Origin: Flavobacteriales bacterium
GTDB taxonomy: Bacteria > Bacteroidota > Bacteroidia > Flavobacteriales_D > Crocinitomicaceae
Assembly (NCBI GenBank): GCA_018883325.1
Contig: VEQH01000001.1
Coordinates: 105,986-169,985 of the forward strand
Reading direction: 5' to 3'
Length of the DNA: 64,000 nt
In this document: piece by piece, positions 1 to 9,777 of the stretch
How the letters are laid out: each line of letters starts with the position of its first letter
Position numbering within the stretch: the first letter of the stretch is position 1
Notes under the pieces: model-generated
Database searches by the model: none
What the model saw: only the letters and a program-made list of their open reading frames with translations
What the model was told of the DNA's origin: nothing
Translations under genes and position numbers: made by a program

Positions 1-294
1 CTTGATAAAATCCTCGAAAAAGTTAAATCCATCCATGGAGAACTCGTGAAAGAGCGAAAAAATAATTCTGATTTGGAAAACGAAATTCAACAACTTAGAG
101 CTTCTAATCTTGAAATTACTAATCAAGTTTTTTCATTAGAAACTGAAGTTGAAACATTACGTTCGGCATTGCATTTGGCTCAAAACAAAGTTGTTGAAGT
201 TCCTGTTCAGGTACCAATTATTGGAAAACGAGAAGAGGAAATTGATGAACTTGTAAGAGAAATTGAACACTGTATTGAACAGCTTAAGCAATAG
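1..294 (+). CDS. small coiled-coil protein upstream of zapA (5' partial)
   Basis: The reading frame is open to the left edge of the window, so the gene probably begins outside it; the GTG at 46 is only an internal possible start. The visible 97 residues are highly charged with heptad-like spacing (for example LENEIQQLRASNLEI), which predicts one long coiled coil. The stop lies 2 bases before zapA, so the two are co-transcribed. A small coiled-coil gene before zapA is common in Bacteroidota and suggests a cell-division role, by context only. I see no enzymatic motif. The family assignment is inference. Confidence 0.7.
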   Translation, partial: LDKILEKVKSIHGELVKERKNNSDLENEIQQLRASNLEITNQVFSLETEVETLRSALHLAQNKVVEVPVQVPIIGKREEEIDELVREIEHCIEQLKQ

Positions 295-296
295 AA

Positions 297-593
297 ATGA
301 GTAAAGTTTCATTGAAAATCACCATCGCGGGAAGAACATATCCTTTGAATGTTTTGGAATCAGAACAAGAAAAAGTATTAAAAGCCGCAGATGATATCAA
401 CAAGGCAATTGAATTGTTGAGTAAAAGTTATGCAGTTAAAGATACTCAGGACTTGCTTGCAATGTCTGCTTTACAATTAATTACGCGAAATGTCGCTCAA
501 AGTAAACCAGAAATAGTAACGATTCCTGCAGATTATACATCTATTGAGGCTTCATTAGAGGAGCTATCTAAGGAAATAGATTCGCTCAATTAG
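297..593 (+). CDS. zapA: cell division protein ZapA
   Basis: ZapA is a small cytoplasmic protein that bundles FtsZ filaments at the division ring. The 98 residues match the family in length and layout: an N-terminal beta-strand region with SLKITIAGRTYPLNV, then a helix with the AADDINKAIE segment, then a C-terminal coiled coil used for dimer and tetramer formation. The ATG follows the upstream coiled-coil gene by 2 bases, and rny follows 52 bases later. This ZapA-RNase Y order is common in Bacteroidota. Recognition is by motif and context, and the start is unambiguous. Confidence 0.9.
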   Translation: MSKVSLKITIAGRTYPLNVLESEQEKVLKAADDINKAIELLSKSYAVKDTQDLLAMSALQLITRNVAQSKPEIVTIPADYTSIEASLEELSKEIDSLN

Positions 594-610
594 TCTTACT
601 TTCATCCTTT

Positions 611-640
611 AACAACTGAATTATTAATTTATTAGTTGTT
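611..640 (+). promoter_or_regulatory. hairpin just upstream of rny
   Basis: A perfect 7-bp inverted repeat (AACAACT at 611-617, AGTTGTT at 634-640) encloses 16 AT-rich bases and ends 5 bases before the rny ATG. It is followed by TTATT rather than a clean U-tract. It could be a weak terminator after zapA or a structure over the rny ribosome-binding region. Only the repeat itself is observed. Confidence 0.35.
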
Positions 641-645
641 TTATT

Positions 646-2178
646 ATGGAAATTATTATTGGTTTATTAGTTGGACTTGTTGGTGGAGGAATTGCCACTT
701 TCTTGTTTCAACAAACGGCTCTAAAAAACAAAAGTCAGAAAATCGTTAAAGATGCTGAGTTAGAAGCTGAAAACATCAAAAAAGAACGCATCCTTCAGGC
801 TAAAGAGAAATTCTTAAAATTAAAAGAAGAGCACGAGGCTACTTCAAAAGAGCGCGAGCGAAAAATGCAATCAAATGAAGATCGTTTGAAAGCAAAAGAA
901 AAAACATTAACTCAAAAATTAGAAGAATTAAACCGTAAGGAAAAAGAAATCGAGAAAATTCAATCTGAATTTGAAACAAAACATACTGCGCTTGACATTC
1001 GAACACAAGAATTAGATAAAATGCAACAAAAACAAGTTGCTGAATTATCTAAAATTAGTGGCTTATCACCAGAAGATGCTAAAAATCAATTAATGGAAGC
1101 ATTAAAAGATGAGGCAAGAACTGGTGCAATGGCAACAATCAAAGAAATCACTGAAGAAGCTAAATTAAACGCAAATAAAGAGGCACGAAAAATTGTTATT
1201 CAGTCTATTCAACGTGTTGCAACAGAACAAGCAATCGAAAATGCAGTATCGGTGTTTAACATTGAATCCGATGAAGTAAAAGGTAGAATTATTGGTCGCG
1301 AAGGTAGAAACATTCGTGCATTAGAGGCTGCAACAGGTGTTGAAATCATTGTTGACGATACGCCAGAGGCAATTATCCTTTCTTGTTTTGATCCTGTTAG
1401 AAGAGAAATAGCTCGTTTGTCTTTGCATCAACTAGTTTCTGATGGTCGTATTCACCCAGCTCGTATTGAAGAAGTTGTTGCTAAAACAAAACGACAATTA
1501 GACGAAGAAATCGCTGAAACAGGTAAAAGAACCTGTATTGATTTAGGAATTCATGGTTTGCATCCTGAGTTAATGCGTATGATTGGACGTATGAAATACC
1601 GTTCTTCTTACGGTCAAAACTTATTACAACACAGCCGCGAAGTAGCCAATCTTTGTGCTATAATGGCTGCTGAACTTGGATTAAATGTTAAATTGGCAAA
1701 AAGAGCTGGTTTATTACACGATATTGGTAAAGTTCCTGACGAAGAACCAGAATTACCTCATGCTATCTTAGGGATGAAAATTGCTGAGAAATTTGGTGAA
1801 AAAGGCGATGTATTAAATGCTATTGGAGCTCACCACGACGAAATTGAAATGACTACATTAATTTCTCCAATCGTTCAAGTTTGTGATGCTATTTCTGGTG
1901 CTCGACCTGGTGCCCGACGCGAAATTGTTGAAGCTTACATTAAACGTATAAAAGAACTAGAAAACCTTGCATTATCTTATGACGGCGTTCAAAGCGCTTA
2001 TGCAATTCAAGCCGGTAGAGAGTTACGTGTTTTAGTAGAAGCTGAAAAAGTGAGTGACCAACGCTCTGAAGAATTGTCATTTACAATTTCTCAACGCATT
2101 CAAACTGAAATGACTTATCCAGGTCAAGTTAAAGTGACTGTTATCCGAGAAAAACGTTCTGTAAATTACGCGAAGTAA
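646..2178 (+). CDS. rny: ribonuclease Y
   Basis: RNase Y is a membrane-anchored endoribonuclease that starts mRNA decay. Its 510 residues show the full family architecture: an N-terminal membrane helix (about 3-21), a long charged coiled coil (about 30-150), a KH RNA-binding domain with GREGRNIR at 217-224, and an HD hydrolase domain with QHS at 328-330 and the metal-binding HDIGK at 358-362. Nothing is missing or truncated. It sits after zapA and before the aromatic-acid genes, from which it is separated by 44 bases. Confidence 0.97.
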   Translation: MEIIIGLLVGLVGGGIATFLFQQTALKNKSQKIVKDAELEAENIKKERILQAKEKFLKLKEEHEATSKERERKMQSNEDRLKAKEKTLTQKLEELNRKEKEIEKIQSEFETKHTALDIRTQELDKMQQKQVAELSKISGLSPEDAKNQLMEALKDEARTGAMATIKEITEEAKLNANKEARKIVIQSIQRVATEQAIENAVSVFNIESDEVKGRIIGREGRNIRALEAATGVEIIVDDTPEAIILSCFDPVRREIARLSLHQLVSDGRIHPARIEEVVAKTKRQLDEEIAETGKRTCIDLGIHGLHPELMRMIGRMKYRSSYGQNLLQHSREVANLCAIMAAELGLNVKLAKRAGLLHDIGKVPDEEPELPHAILGMKIAEKFGEKGDVLNAIGAHHDEIEMTTLISPIVQVCDAISGARPGARREIVEAYIKRIKELENLALSYDGVQSAYAIQAGRELRVLVEAEKVSDQRSEELSFTISQRIQTEMTYPGQVKVTVIREKRSVNYAK

Positions 2179-2222
2179 TAAACGAACATAAGCTTTTTAT
2201 ACTTGTTTTTCATAAAAACAAA

Positions 2223-3263
2223 ATGAAACCTTCAACACTTATTGCTGGTCCGTGTAGCGCTGAAACAAGAGAACAAGTTTTAAAAACGGCAGAAGGATTA
2301 AGCCAAATTCCGCTTGATTATTTTCGTGCTGGTATTTGGAAACCAAGAACTCGTCCTGGAGAATTTGAAGGCATTGGTGATGCTGCAATTCCTTGGATGC
2401 AGGAAGTTAAGGCTAAATTCGGTTTGAAAATTTCCACAGAAGTTGCAAAAGCGGAACATGTTGAGGCAGTTTTAAGAGCTGGTTTTGATATGATTTGGAT
2501 TGGAGCTCGTTCAACTGCAAATCCATTTACTGTTCAAGAAATTGCAGACGCATTGCAAGGTGTAGATATTCCTGTGATGGTGAAAAACCCAACTAATCCT
2601 GACTTAAAATTGTGGATTGGGGCAATTGAAAGGGTTCAAAAAGCAGGTATTAAGGAAATTACTGCCATTCACAGAGGTTTTTCTGTTTATGAAAAAACAC
2701 TTTATAGAAACAATCCAAACTGGCAAATTCCAATTGATTTAAAACAAGAACTACCAACGATTCCTTTAATTTGTGACCCTTCACACATCGGAGGAAGAGA
2801 TTATTTATTATTGGAAATCGCACAAAGAGCATTCGATTTAAAGTACGATGGTTTGATGATTGAAACGCATTGTTCGCCAAAAGATGCTTGGACAGATGCT
2901 AAACAACAAATTACTCCAGTAGAACTTTCCAAGCTTTTAAATGCTTTGAAAATTCGTGGAAGACAGGAAATTGAAGAGGAAGAAATCCTAAACTTAAGAT
3001 CTCAATTAACTTCAAAAGACGAAGAAATAATCCGACTTCTAAGAGAAAGAATGGAGGTTTCTGGCTTAATTGGAGCGTATAAAAAACAGCATAACATTGC
3101 AATTCTTCAAAACAATCAATGGGAAGAATCCTTGCGAAAGAACCTTGACAGAGCAAAAAATGCTGACCTTTCACCTCAATTTTCAAATGATTTGTTTCGC
3201 TTAATACACCAAGAATCAATTCGCATTCAAGCAGAAATTCTTTCAGAAAAGAAAAATGAATAA
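2223..3263 (+). CDS. bifunctional DAHP synthase / chorismate mutase
   Basis: This predicted cytoplasmic enzyme combines two steps of the shikimate route. The N-terminal domain (about 1-245) is a type I, KDO8P-synthase-like DAHP synthase that joins phosphoenolpyruvate and erythrose 4-phosphate; IAGPCSAET at 7-15 and the KPRTRPGEFEG segment are family signatures. The C-terminal part (about 255-346) is an AroQ-type chorismate mutase, shown by the LRSQLTSKDEEIIRLLRERM helix. This fusion is typical of Bacteroidota and often allows feedback control through the mutase domain. The gene overlaps aroA by 8 bases, so translation is probably coupled. Confidence 0.93.
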   Translation: MKPSTLIAGPCSAETREQVLKTAEGLSQIPLDYFRAGIWKPRTRPGEFEGIGDAAIPWMQEVKAKFGLKISTEVAKAEHVEAVLRAGFDMIWIGARSTANPFTVQEIADALQGVDIPVMVKNPTNPDLKLWIGAIERVQKAGIKEITAIHRGFSVYEKTLYRNNPNWQIPIDLKQELPTIPLICDPSHIGGRDYLLLEIAQRAFDLKYDGLMIETHCSPKDAWTDAKQQITPVELSKLLNALKIRGRQEIEEEEILNLRSQLTSKDEEIIRLLRERMEVSGLIGAYKKQHNIAILQNNQWEESLRKNLDRAKNADLSPQFSNDLFRLIHQESIRIQAEILSEKKNE

Positions 3264-4524
3264 AACTATTTTTCCATTCAATTATCAAGGGCAACTGAAT
3301 GTAAATAGTTCCAAAAGCTATGCGCAAAGAGCTTTTATCTTAAGTCTCTTGGCGACAAACGAATCAATTATATATAATTCAGATAAATCAAAAGATGTAC
3401 TTGCTATCCAAAATTGTATTCGGCAATTAGGTTCAGAAATCATCCCTTTAGAAAAAGGACTTAAAATAATTCCTCCCGCAAGAAAAAAAATAGAATCGGT
3501 AACTTTGAATGTTGGAGAATCTGGATTAGCCTTACGAATGTTAGGGATTGTTGCTACTTTATTTTCCTCAAAAGTTCAACTTATAGGAGAAGGTTCAATT
3601 TTAAACCGTTCTCAAAAACAACTAATTGAAATATTGGAACAGTTAGGTTTTTTAGTGACACATCAAAACTATAAACTACCAATAAAAATTGAAGGACAAA
3701 TTAGGAACCAAAACTTAGTTATAGATGCGAGTGAAGGTTCGCAAGTTATTAGTGGGCTTTTAATCACTCTGCCCTTACTCAATAAATCGTCAAAAATTGA
3801 ACTAAAAAATATTACTAGCCTACCCTATTTGGAAATGACGAGTTCAATTATGGCAAATTTTGGTGTTTCTATCTCTCAAGAATTTAACAAAACGCTTTCA
3901 TTTGAAGGCAATCAAGCTTATAAACCAAGTCTTTATACAATTGAAGGTGACTGGAGTGGTGCTGCAAATCATTTGGTTGGAGCGGCAATTTCAGGAAATA
4001 TTAAGTTAATTGGACTTAATTCAAAATCAAAGCAGGCAGATGCAGTGGTGCTTTCTGTTCTGCAAGAATTTGGTGCTGAACTAAAAATATATGAAACAAT
4101 TGAAGGAGCTGAAATTATTAAAGTAAATGAAAAACAAATCAAGAAATCCTTTGAAGTTGATTTAACAAACGCACCCGATTTATTTCCTATTCTTTCCATT
4201 TTGGCCTGTGCAGCAATGGGTAAATCAACTTTAATTGGAACGAATCGATTATTGAACAAAGAGTCTAATCGATTGCAAGCAATATCTTCAATGTTGGATT
4301 CATTTTCTGTTAATTATGAAATCGGTGATAATTCAATTTCAATAAATGGATCTGGAAGCATACAACCAACTCAAACTATAAATACTTACAATGACCATCG
4401 AATTGCAATGGCCGCTACTATTGCTGCTTGCTTGAGTAAAAATCCAATTGAATTAACTGAACCAAGTTGTGTAGAAAAATCATACCCTAATTTCTTCAGA
4501 GATATTGAAAAGTTAACAAATTAA
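3256..4524 (+). CDS. aroA: 3-phosphoshikimate 1-carboxyvinyltransferase (EPSP synthase)
   Basis: EPSP synthase transfers the enolpyruvyl group of phosphoenolpyruvate to shikimate 3-phosphate. The 422 residues show the N-terminal substrate loop NSSKSYAQR (17-25), the central DLTNAPDLFP segment and the C-terminal NDHRIAMA motif (378-385). The usual KE(S/T)DR motif reads KESNR here, one conservative change in an otherwise well-kept region. It overlaps the DAHP synthase gene by 8 bases and forms an operon with it. Length is normal for the family, slightly divergent as in other Bacteroidota. Confidence 0.94.
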   Translation: MNKTIFPFNYQGQLNVNSSKSYAQRAFILSLLATNESIIYNSDKSKDVLAIQNCIRQLGSEIIPLEKGLKIIPPARKKIESVTLNVGESGLALRMLGIVATLFSSKVQLIGEGSILNRSQKQLIEILEQLGFLVTHQNYKLPIKIEGQIRNQNLVIDASEGSQVISGLLITLPLLNKSSKIELKNITSLPYLEMTSSIMANFGVSISQEFNKTLSFEGNQAYKPSLYTIEGDWSGAANHLVGAAISGNIKLIGLNSKSKQADAVVLSVLQEFGAELKIYETIEGAEIIKVNEKQIKKSFEVDLTNAPDLFPILSILACAAMGKSTLIGTNRLLNKESNRLQAISSMLDSFSVNYEIGDNSISINGSGSIQPTQTINTYNDHRIAMAATIAACLSKNPIELTEPSCVEKSYPNFFRDIEKLTN

Positions 4525-4526
4525 AA

Positions 4527-4542
4527 ACAACTTTAAAGTTGT
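4527..4542. terminator. palindrome between convergent genes
   Basis: ACAACTTTAAAGTTGT is a perfect 16-base palindrome lying between the aroA stop and the end of the convergent minus-strand gene, overlapping the latter's stop codon. It could act as a weak terminator in both directions, but there is no strong U-tract and the loop would have to open. Low confidence. Confidence 0.35.
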
Positions 4543-5168
4543 AGGTTTACCAAGTATTCATCCAAACTATCCAATTGAGAAAGACCAATCTTATTTTTGA
4601 TTTTATTTTTGTAAACTCGAACTGTACCGTCGGTAATACCTTCTAGAATAGCAATCTCTTTAGATGGTGTATTTTGTCTAAAATAATTACATAAACCAAT
4701 TTCTTGTTCCGTTAGCAAAGGATGTTTATTTCTCAAAATATTATCAAATGCTAATTTATCAACCTCCACATTTTCATTTGAACCCTTAATTGACTTTGAA
4801 TTTTTGCTACTATTAATTTCTTCAATTTTTGACTTTAATTTCTCAATTAAAACAGAATAATCACTCTCTGAAGTAAGTTTTGAGTCTTTGATTTCTTTAA
4901 TAAAGCTATTTTCAAACTCCATATACTTTTGTAGTAAATGCTTCAATTCCTTAATTTCTTTTTCCTTGTTTTGAAGAGATTCATTTAGTTTCACTTCATT
5001 TTGAGAACTTTTAATTTGAGATTTTCTAATACTGCGTTTTTTTGCAGCATTTATTATATTCCTTCTTCTTATCAAAATATATGATAGAATAATTAAGGAT
5101 GAAATTGAAAAGAAAAAAGATAAAAATGTGAACAATTCAAACACACTAAACGATATAACATTTGCCAT
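4533..5168 (-). CDS. membrane-anchored protein with C-terminal LuxR-type HTH
   Basis: The 211 residues begin with a hydrophobic membrane helix (about 8-33), continue through a lysine- and glutamate-rich predicted coiled coil (about 55-130), and end in a LuxR/GerE-like helix-turn-helix (about 150-208). The HTH shows LTEQEIGLCNYF, then SKEIAILEGITDGTVRVYKN and KIGL. This layout suggests a cytoplasmic DNA-binding domain tethered to the membrane by a coiled-coil stalk. There is no receiver or ligand-binding domain, so the signal is unknown. It is a single-gene unit, convergent with aroA, and 290 bases separate its start from the end of rpoC. Similar TPR-coiled-coil-LuxR regulators are common in Flavobacteriales; the target is not predictable. 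Confidence 0.75.
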   Translation of the reverse strand: MANVISFSVFELFTFLSFFFSISSLIILSYILIRRRNIINAAKKRSIRKSQIKSSQNEVKLNESLQNKEKEIKELKHLLQKYMEFENSFIKEIKDSKLTSESDYSVLIEKLKSKIEEINSSKNSKSIKGSNENVEVDKLAFDNILRNKHPLLTEQEIGLCNYFRQNTPSKEIAILEGITDGTVRVYKNKIKNKIGLSQLDSLDEYLVNLQL

Positions 5169-5404
5169 TTTCTCTGGATTTAAACTACTTTCTTGGTTTT
5201 TTAATTACGTTGAAAAAAGCTATGCTAACACTGTTTGTTGATTTTTTTTGAATTTTAATTAAGTTAAAGATAATACAAAAAATCATAAATGGTCTTTGAA
5301 AAAACACTTAATTCTTCATTAAAACTTACTCAATTAGTTTTCAAAGTATTACGAAACAATAAAAAATTGCATTATAAAAAATTCTATTGAAAAGATTTTC
5401 ATTC

Positions 5405-5435
5405 AAACAAAAAGCCCAACCTTTCGATTGAGCTT
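5405..5435 (-). terminator. rpoC terminator
   Basis: Read on the minus strand, AAAGCTCAATCGAAAGGTTG and the following GGCTTT form a stem of about 9 bp (one G-U pair) with a CGAAAG-type loop, followed by TTTTTG. It lies 22 bases after the rpoC stop and is a convincing intrinsic terminator for the RNA polymerase operon. The rest of 5169-5457 is AT-rich and holds only the upstream region of the regulator gene. Confidence 0.8.
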
Positions 5436-5457
5436 TCATGTTTAAATTATAGTTTTG

Positions 5458-8400
5458 TTATGCTTCCACTAATTCATCATAAGCTTCTTGTGAACCTACA
5501 ATCATTTTTTGGAATTCACGAACACCTGTACCAGCAGGAATTAAATGTCCAACGATAACGTTTTCTTTTAATCCTTGTAAGTGATCTTCTTTTCCTGAAA
5601 TGGCAGCCTCATTCAATACTTTAGTTGTCTCCTGGAAGGAAGCAGCTGAAATAAATGATTGAGTTTGAAGTGAAGCACGTGTGATACCTTGTAATAATGG
5701 AGTTGAAGTTGCAGGAATTGCTTCTCTCGCTTCCACTAATTTTTTGTCCTCACGTTTCAATCTTGAATTTTCGTCACGTAAACGTCTTACTGATACTAAT
5801 TGTCCTTTTTTCAATTCAGTTGAATCACCAGCATCTTTAACGAACATCATTCCATAAAGTGCATCGTTTTCTTCCATAATGTCTGCTTTATGAACTGATT
5901 GGCCTTCTAGGAAACGTGTATCTCCAGAGTCAATAATTTCAGCTTTCAACATCATTTGACGAACAATTACCTCAAAATGTTTATCGTTAATTTTTACCCC
6001 TTGTAAACGGTAAACCTCTTGGATCTCATTTACAATGTATTCTTGAACTTTAGTTGGACCTTCAATATTCAAAATGTCGTTTGGAGTGATTGCACCATCA
6101 GATAATGGTTGACCAGCTCTTACAAAGTCATTTTGCTGTACCAAGATGTGTTTTGACAATGATACCAAATATTTTCTCACTTCACCTAACTTAGATGTTA
6201 TGATAATTTCTCTGTTACCACGTTTAATTGCTCCAAATGAAGCAGTTCCGTCAATTTCAGAAACTACAGCAGGATTTGAAGGGTTACGTGCTTCGAATAA
6301 TTCAGTTACACGTGGAAGACCTCCAGTGATATCCCCTGTTTTACCTGCTAGTCTTGGAATTTTAACCAAGATTTCACCAGCTTCTAAAGAATCACCTTCA
6401 TTTACAGAAATATGTGCATTTACTGGAATAGAATATTCACGTAATTTCTCTTTCGTTTTAGGATCGATAATGTGAATTGCAGGGCTTTTCTTTTTATCTC
6501 TCGTTTCGATAATTACTTTTTCAGTAAATCCTGTTTGCTCATCGACTTCTTCACGGAAAGTAATATTTTCAATAATGTTATCAAAAACAACTTTTCCTGA
6601 AACTTCAGCAACGATTAACGCATTGTATGGATCCCACTTACAAATAACATCACCTTTTTTGACTTTAGAATTTGGAGTAACAACTAACTCAGAACCGTAA
6701 GGTACATTTGCTGTCATCACAGTAATTCCTGTTTTCTCATCAGTGATTTTTAATTCAGCTGAACGTCCAACAACAATAACTTTAGTTGTACCATCTGAAT
6801 TTGTTTTCTCAATTGTTCTTAATTCGTCGATTTCGATTTTACCATTTGCTTTCGCTTTCAAGTCAGAGATATCAGCAATATTCGAAGCTGTACCACCCAC
6901 GTGGAATGTACGAAGTGTTAACTGTGTTCCTGGCTCACCAATTGATTGAGCTGCAACTACACCAACAGCATCACCGCGTTGTGCTAATCTGTGATTAGAA
7001 AGGTTACGTCCATAACATTTTGAACAAACTCCTCTTCTCATTTCACACGTTAATACTGAACGAATTTCTACTTCATCAATTCCTGATTTCTCGATAATTT
7101 TTGCAACATCCTCAGTAATTAATTCACCAGCAGCAACAACAAGTGTTTCAGAATCTGGAAGATAAACATCATGTACAGACGTTCTACCTAAAATACGATC
7201 GTATAAAGGTTCAACAATCTCATCATTTTTCTTCAATGCTGTAGCAACAATTCCTCTTAATGTTCCACAATCGTTAGAATTGATAACAACATCTTGAGCA
7301 ACGTCAACCAAACGACGTGTTAAGTAACCTGCATCAGCTGTTTTTAAGGCTGTATCCGCCAAACCTTTACGCGCACCGTGAGTAGAAATAAAGTACTCTA
7401 AAATCGATAATCCCTCTTTAAAGTTAGATAAAATCGGATTTTCAATAATTTCTTGAACTGATGCACCAGATTTTTGTGGTTTCGCCATCAATCCACGCAT
7501 ACCAGATAACTGACGAATTTGTTCTTTAGATCCACGAGCTCCAGAGTCAAACATCATATAAATTGAGTTGAATCCTTGACGGTCAGATTTCAATTGATCC
7601 ATCAATGTTGCAGTTAATCTTGAATTTGTATGCGTCCAAATATCAATGATTTGGTTGTAACGCTCGTTGTTCGTAATAAGACCCATATTATAGTTCATCA
7701 TTACTTCTTTAACGTCGCCATCAGCTTTAAGAACTAATTGTTCTTTTTCTTTCGGAATGATAATGTCATCAAGATTGAAAGATAAACCTCCTCTAAATGC
7801 CATTTCATAACCTAAACCTTTGATATCGTCTAAGAATTGAGCTGTGCGAGAAGTTCCACACACTTTCAATACTTCACCGATAATATCTCTAAGTGCTTTT
7901 TTAGTCAATACATCATTGATGTAACCAACTTCTCTTGGCACTTTTTCGTTGAATAAAACACGTCCACAAGTTGTTTCAATGATCATTAATTCAGGAATAC
8001 CTTCTTTGTTTAGATCGTAAGATTTAACTTTGATGTGTGCGTGTAAGTCTAATTTTTTTTCGTTGTAAGCAATAATTACCTCAGTTGGAGAATAAAAAAT
8101 ACTTCCTTCACCTTTAACGATTTCTGTTTCCGTTGATTTCTTACCTTTAGTAATATAGTATAAACCTAATACCATGTCTTGAGAAGGTACAGCAATCGGT
8201 GCACCATTAGCAGGATTCAAGATATTATGAGAAGCTAACATTAACATTTGAGCTTCCAAAATTGCAGCGTTACCTAAAGGTAAATGCACCGCCATTTGGT
8301 CACCATCGAAATCGGCGTTGAATGCCGTCGTTACAAGTGGATGTAAACGAATCGCTTTTCCTTCAATTAATTTAGGCTGGAATGCTTGAATACCAAGTCT

Positions 8401-9747
8401 GTGTAATGTAGGAGCACGGTTAAGTAAAACTGGATGTCCTTTTAATACATTTTCTAAGATATCCCAAACTACAGGCTCTTTGCGATCAACGATTTTCTTT
8501 GCAGATTTTACCGTTTTAACGATACCACGTTCAATCATTTTACGAATGATAAACGGTTTGTATAGCTCAGCAGCCATATCTTTTGGTAAACCACATTCGT
8601 GTAATTTCAAATCTGGTCCAACAACAATTACCGAACGTGCTGAATAATCCACACGTTTACCTAATAAGTTTTGACGGAAACGACCTTGTTTACCTTTTAA
8701 TGAATCTGAAAGTGATTTTAAAGCTCTATTTGATTCAGTTTTAACAGCACTTGATTTTCTTGAGTTATCAAACAATGAATCAACTGACTCTTGCAACATA
8801 CGTTTCTCATTACGCAAGATAACTTCCGGTGCTTTGATTTCAATTAATCTTTTCAAACGGTTATTACGAATAATTACACGTCTGTACAAGTCGTTCAAAT
8901 CTGAAGTTGCGAAACGTCCACCATCAAGAGGAACTAAAGGACGCAATTCAGGTGGAATAACAGGAACAACCTTAACAATCATCCATTCTGGACGGTTGTC
9001 AATACGCGTTTGAGAATCCTTCATTGCTTCCACAACTTGTAATCTTTTTAACGCTTCGTGTTTTCTTTGAACCGATGTTTCATGTTCTGCTTGATCTCTC
9101 AATGCATAAGATAAATCTTCTAAGTTCAAACCTTTAAGCAAATCATAAAGTGCTTCTGCACCCATTTTAGCGATGAACTTATTTGGGTCAGAATCATCTA
9201 AATATTGATTATCCTTCATTGCAGGATTATCGATAATATCTAAATATTCTTCCTCAGATAAAAAGTCCATTTTTTTCAAATCTAAACCTTCTACTTCAGC
9301 AGTTGCTCCAACTTGGATTACAACATAACGCTCGTAATAGATGATTTGATCTAATTTTTTAGTTGGTAAACCTAACAAATAACCAATTTTGTTTGGTAAT
9401 GAACGGAAATACCAGATATGTGCAACTGGAACAACAAGAGAAATGTGTCCCATGCGCTCTCTACGAACTTTCTTTTCAGTAACTTCTACACCACAACGGT
9501 CACAAACGATTCCTTTGTATCGAATTCTTTTGTATTTTCCACAGTGACATTCGTAATCTTTAACAGGTCCAAAAATTCTTTCACAAAATAAACCGTCACG
9601 TTCAGGTTTATAAGTTCTGTAATTAATAGTTTCCGGTTTCAAAACTTCACCACTTGAGTTCTCCAGAATTACTTCTGGAGAAGCCAATGAAATGGTAATT
9701 TTATTGAAGCTACTTTGTTTTTTTGGTGTTTCTTTTTTGAAAGCCAT
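5458..9747 (-). CDS. rpoC: DNA-directed RNA polymerase beta' subunit
   Basis: This is the catalytic beta' subunit of RNA polymerase. The 1429 residues carry the N-terminal zinc-binding cysteines C67, C69, C82 and C85, the active-site NADFDGDQ motif at 477-484 that holds the catalytic magnesium, the trigger-loop region, and the second cysteine cluster around [15 protein letters not shown]. Length is normal for Bacteroidota. It lies 30 bases after rpoB and ends at a clear terminator, so it is the last gene of the ribosomal protein-polymerase operon. Confidence 0.98.
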   Translation of the reverse strand: MAFKKETPKKQSSFNKITISLASPEVILENSSGEVLKPETINYRTYKPERDGLFCERIFGPVKDYECHCGKYKRIRYKGIVCDRCGVEVTEKKVRRERMGHISLVVPVAHIWYFRSLPNKIGYLLGLPTKKLDQIIYYERYVVIQVGATAEVEGLDLKKMDFLSEEEYLDIIDNPAMKDNQYLDDSDPNKFIAKMGAEALYDLLKGLNLEDLSYALRDQAEHETSVQRKHEALKRLQVVEAMKDSQTRIDNRPEWMIVKVVPVIPPELRPLVPLDGGRFATSDLNDLYRRVIIRNNRLKRLIEIKAPEVILRNEKRMLQESVDSLFDNSRKSSAVKTESNRALKSLSDSLKGKQGRFRQNLLGKRVDYSARSVIVVGPDLKLHECGLPKDMAAELYKPFIIRKMIERGIVKTVKSAKKIVDRKEPVVWDILENVLKGHPVLLNRAPTLHRLGIQAFQPKLIEGKAIRLHPLVTTAFNADFDGDQMAVHLPLGNAAILEAQMLMLASHNILNPANGAPIAVPSQDMVLGLYYITKGKKSTETEIVKGEGSIFYSPTEVIIAYNEKKLDLHAHIKVKSYDLNKEGIPELMIIETTCGRVLFNEKVPREVGYINDVLTKKALRDIIGEVLKVCGTSRTAQFLDDIKGLGYEMAFRGGLSFNLDDIIIPKEKEQLVLKADGDVKEVMMNYNMGLITNNERYNQIIDIWTHTNSRLTATLMDQLKSDRQGFNSIYMMFDSGARGSKEQIRQLSGMRGLMAKPQKSGASVQEIIENPILSNFKEGLSILEYFISTHGARKGLADTALKTADAGYLTRRLVDVAQDVVINSNDCGTLRGIVATALKKNDEIVEPLYDRILGRTSVHDVYLPDSETLVVAAGELITEDVAKIIEKSGIDEVEIRSVLTCEMRRGVCSKCYGRNLSNHRLAQRGDAVGVVAAQSIGEPGTQLTLRTFHVGGTASNIADISDLKAKANGKIEIDELRTIEKTNSDGTTKVIVVGRSAELKITDEKTGITVMTANVPYGSELVVTPNSKVKKGDVICKWDPYNALIVAEVSGKVVFDNIIENITFREEVDEQTGFTEKVIIETRDKKKSPAIHIIDPKTKEKLREYSIPVNAHISVNEGDSLEAGEILVKIPRLAGKTGDITGGLPRVTELFEARNPSNPAVVSEIDGTASFGAIKRGNREIIITSKLGEVRKYLVSLSKHILVQQNDFVRAGQPLSDGAITPNDILNIEGPTKVQEYIVNEIQEVYRLQGVKINDKHFEVIVRQMMLKAEIIDSGDTRFLEGQSVHKADIMEENDALYGMMFVKDAGDSTELKKGQLVSVRRLRDENSRLKREDKKLVEAREAIPATSTPLLQGITRASLQTQSFISAASFQETTKVLNEAAISGKEDHLQGLKENVIVGHLIPAGTGVREFQKMIVGSQEAYDELVEA

Positions 9748-9777
9748 TTTTTATAACGATTTCGTTTACTAATTCAA

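Noticed and set aside
594..645. 6S RNA downstream of zapA
   Set aside because: The gap is only 52 bases, far too short; only a small hairpin is present.
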